64,000 nt of DNA from JBBQER01 sp052148155. Its GTDB lineage: Bacteria; Actinomycetota; Acidimicrobiia; IMCC26256; PALSA-610. The notes beneath the pieces were generated by a model, which saw only the letters and a list, made by a program, of their open reading frames with translations, was not told the origin of the DNA and made no database searches. Made by a program: the position numbers and the translations under genes. The DNA lies in NCBI GenBank assembly GCA_052148155.1, contig JBKQIY010000025.1:62001-126000 (forward strand), given 5' to 3'. Of this stretch, positions 62,871 to 64,000 are shown in pieces (the first letter of the stretch is position 1; the number at the start of each line of letters is the position of its first letter).

Positions 62871-63392
62871 TTAGGCGCTGGTCTCGTCGGAGGCGTCGCC
62901 GATCGAACGGCGATCGTCGCGGCTCACTGGTGACCCGCGCCTCGTCTGATCAGTCACGTCATTGATCGCCGATTCGGGAAACGATCCGTAGATCACCCGG
63001 ACGCACTTTTCGGCGCCACCGGCGTCACGTCTGAGCAAGCCGATCTCGACTTGCTCGGCAAGCAGTACTACCGCTGTGTACCCGCTTTGGAGCGCTTCTG
63101 CGAGCTCTTCGAGGAAGCTCCGACTGACGCCCGCATCGATGAGCGCTCTCGAATCCCGATCCGGGGAACGGGTCACAGTCCGCGCCAAGGCTGTCCACCA
63201 ACGAGGTCCCAGCGGACGCCGACACTGCCAGTCGTCGGTCGGCACGGTCACAACCATGGTCCCGTCTTTCGAGCGGAGCACGGCGGCATCGCGAAGGACC
63301 AGCCCGCTCGACCCGCGAATTCGCGCGAGCGTCGCAAGCGCGCCATCGTCGGCCCTGCCGTCGAGCACGACGAGTTGATCGGTGAGCGGCAC
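62871..63392 (-). CDS. DUF1269-like protein (173 aa)
   Basis: Resembles the other DUF1269/DUF6325-type proteins: LVVLDGRADDGALATLARIR, LVLRDAAVLRSKDGTMVVTV, and FLEELAEALQSGYTAVVLLA. No hydrophobic Gly-zipper is seen, so it may be soluble. The C-terminal 35 residues are hydrophilic. GTG 63392, with AGG upstream. Degenerate regulon site 9 lies 63 bases upstream. Confidence 0.65.
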   Translation of the reverse strand: MPLTDQLVVLDGRADDGALATLARIRGSSGLVLRDAAVLRSKDGTMVVTVPTDDWQCRRPLGPRWWTALARTVTRSPDRDSRALIDAGVSRSFLEELAEALQSGYTAVVLLAEQVEIGLLRRDAGGAEKCVRVIYGSFPESAINDVTDQTRRGSPVSRDDRRSIGDASDETSA

Positions 63393-63455
63393 AGAACCTG
63401 CCCGGTGACGGCGTTGGAGGTGATCCGAGATTGCCCGACCGTGCCGTGTTCGTCG

Positions 63456-63472
63456 TCACCCATCCCGGAGGA
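63456..63472 (-). promoter_or_regulatory. Candidate regulon site 9, TCACCCATCCCGGAGGA
   Basis: Two mismatches in the right arm against TCACCC-N5-GGGTGA. Position (63 bases upstream of the start at 63392) fits the others, but the match alone would not be convincing. Confidence 0.35.
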
Positions 63473-63502
63473 TTCCTTGCGGCCCACGCGACACACGCTG
63501 TC

Positions 63503-64000
63503 CTACAGGAGTCGCAGTGATTCCGCCTTCTCGATCGCCTCGGAGCGGTTCGCGACGTCCAACTTGCGGTAGATGTGCTTCAAGTGGGTTTTCAAGGTAT
63601 TGACCGACACGTACAGGTTCCGTGCTATCTCCGAGTTCGAGAGGCGGCTGGGGAGGTAGCGCAAGACGATGATCTCTCGATCGCTGAGTTGCTCGACGAT
63701 GCCGCTCACCCGCGATTGTGCCGGGGGCACTGCGATCTTCCGATCGACGATCTCGCGAAGGAATGGTGTCGGGTCTTGTCGATACAACGATCGCAGAAGG
63801 CGCAGCACGTCTGTGCCGGAGTCGAGGAAGACCCTGACCATGCCTTCGAGTTCGGCTTCGGCGACGGCGGCAGCGATTGAGTCGCGAGCAGTCCACTTGT
63901 CGCCCCCGAGATCTGCTATGACCGCGGTCCATATCGCGTGCTGTACCCGCGCCCGACGGCAGGTCTGTTCCGGAAAGGCCTCAAGTGCCTTCCGGGCCGC
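63503..64000 (-). CDS. LuxR-type transcriptional regulator (MalT/LAL-like), 5' end cut off by window
   Basis: The frame is open through the right edge; the visible 165 residues hold a helical stretch and a C-terminal LuxR helix-turn-helix (LSDREIIVLRYLPSRLSNSE, then NTLKTHLKHIYRKLDVANRS). The MalT/LAL-type ATPase and TPR part would lie beyond the window. It is the nearest DNA-binding protein to the repeated TCACCC-N5-GGGTGA sites and is a candidate activator of that regulon; this link is inference. Confidence 0.85.
   Translation of the reverse strand, partial: AARKALEAFPEQTCRRARVQHAIWTAVIADLGGDKWTARDSIAAAVAEAELEGMVRVFLDSGTDVLRLLRSLYRQDPTPFLREIVDRKIAVPPAQSRVSGIVEQLSDREIIVLRYLPSRLSNSEIARNLYVSVNTLKTHLKHIYRKLDVANRSEAIEKAESLRLL

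Noticed and set aside
1..64000. tRNA, rRNA, CRISPR array, insertion sequence or origin
   Set aside because: No T-loop-like GGTTCGAATCC with a cloverleaf, no regularly spaced repeats, no transposase and no DnaA-box cluster were found on reading.

Overview
The window is high-GC DNA with GTG and TTG starts, many TetR regulators, several cytochromes P450, an F420-type luciferase-like oxidoreductase, CaiB/BaiF CoA-transferases and one LPXTG-like surface protein. This suggests a soil or aquatic actinobacterium, perhaps of an Acidimicrobiia-like lineage. There is no rRNA or other taxonomic marker, so the assignment is inference. I found no tRNA, rRNA, CRISPR array, insertion sequence or replication origin.

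Region 1 (1-5.6 kb): the end of a molybdenum hydroxylase large subunit, then three P450s and two TetR regulators. A 16-bp palindrome lies in front of the second TetR. Region 2 (6-31 kb) is mixed housekeeping and accessory content: an FAD oxidoreductase, a PAS-GGDEF diguanylate cyclase, an FMN alpha-hydroxyacid oxidase, a membrane protein/regulator pair with a clear operator, an F420-type oxidoreductase, EVE, dimethylformamidase-like and STAS proteins, a PQQ-repeat secreted protein, an acyl-CoA ligase, an SRPBCC protein and an ABC export system. Several genes here are broken: a CopD-like membrane protein (two frameshifts), an aldehyde dehydrogenase remnant, and an ABC ATPase that has lost both its Walker A lysine and its reading frame.

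Region 3 (27.4-38 kb) looks like CoA-linked catabolism of a lipid, steroid or terpenoid. A double-domain CoA-transferase and its TetR diverge, across a 22-bp palindrome, from an operon of amidohydrolase, DUF35 OB-fold protein, thiolase-like protein without the active-site cysteine (an aldolase-type pair), and P450; an aldehyde dehydrogenase follows. Region 4 (38.3-43.4 kb) is a compact aromatic meta-cleavage module: TetR, amidohydrolase/decarboxylase, extradiol dioxygenase and flavin hydroxylase on one strand, and the ring-cleavage-product hydrolase on the other. They are separated by a perfect palindrome with 18-bp arms. Region 5 (43.6-52.5 kb): aldo/keto reductase, a HipBA toxin-antitoxin pair behind an AT-rich promoter, a HAD phosphatase, a PAS-LuxR regulator, a degenerate GGDEF-EAL protein, a STAS protein and an L,D-transpeptidase.

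Region 6 (52.7-64 kb) is an island of small envelope and stress-type proteins: DUF1269-like, SHOCT, DUF6325-like, DUF2252, K+ channel, DUF2550-like and four-helix membrane proteins, an LPFTG surface protein and an orphan radical-SAM maturase. A 17-bp inverted repeat, TCACCC-N5-GGGTGA, recurs eight or nine times here. Every copy is intergenic and, with one exception, lies about 30-75 bp before a start codon; one copy still stands in front of a decayed SHOCT paralogue. I read this as the operator of an undescribed local regulon, and it is the most interesting signal in the window. The LuxR-type regulator cut by the right edge is the nearest candidate regulator.
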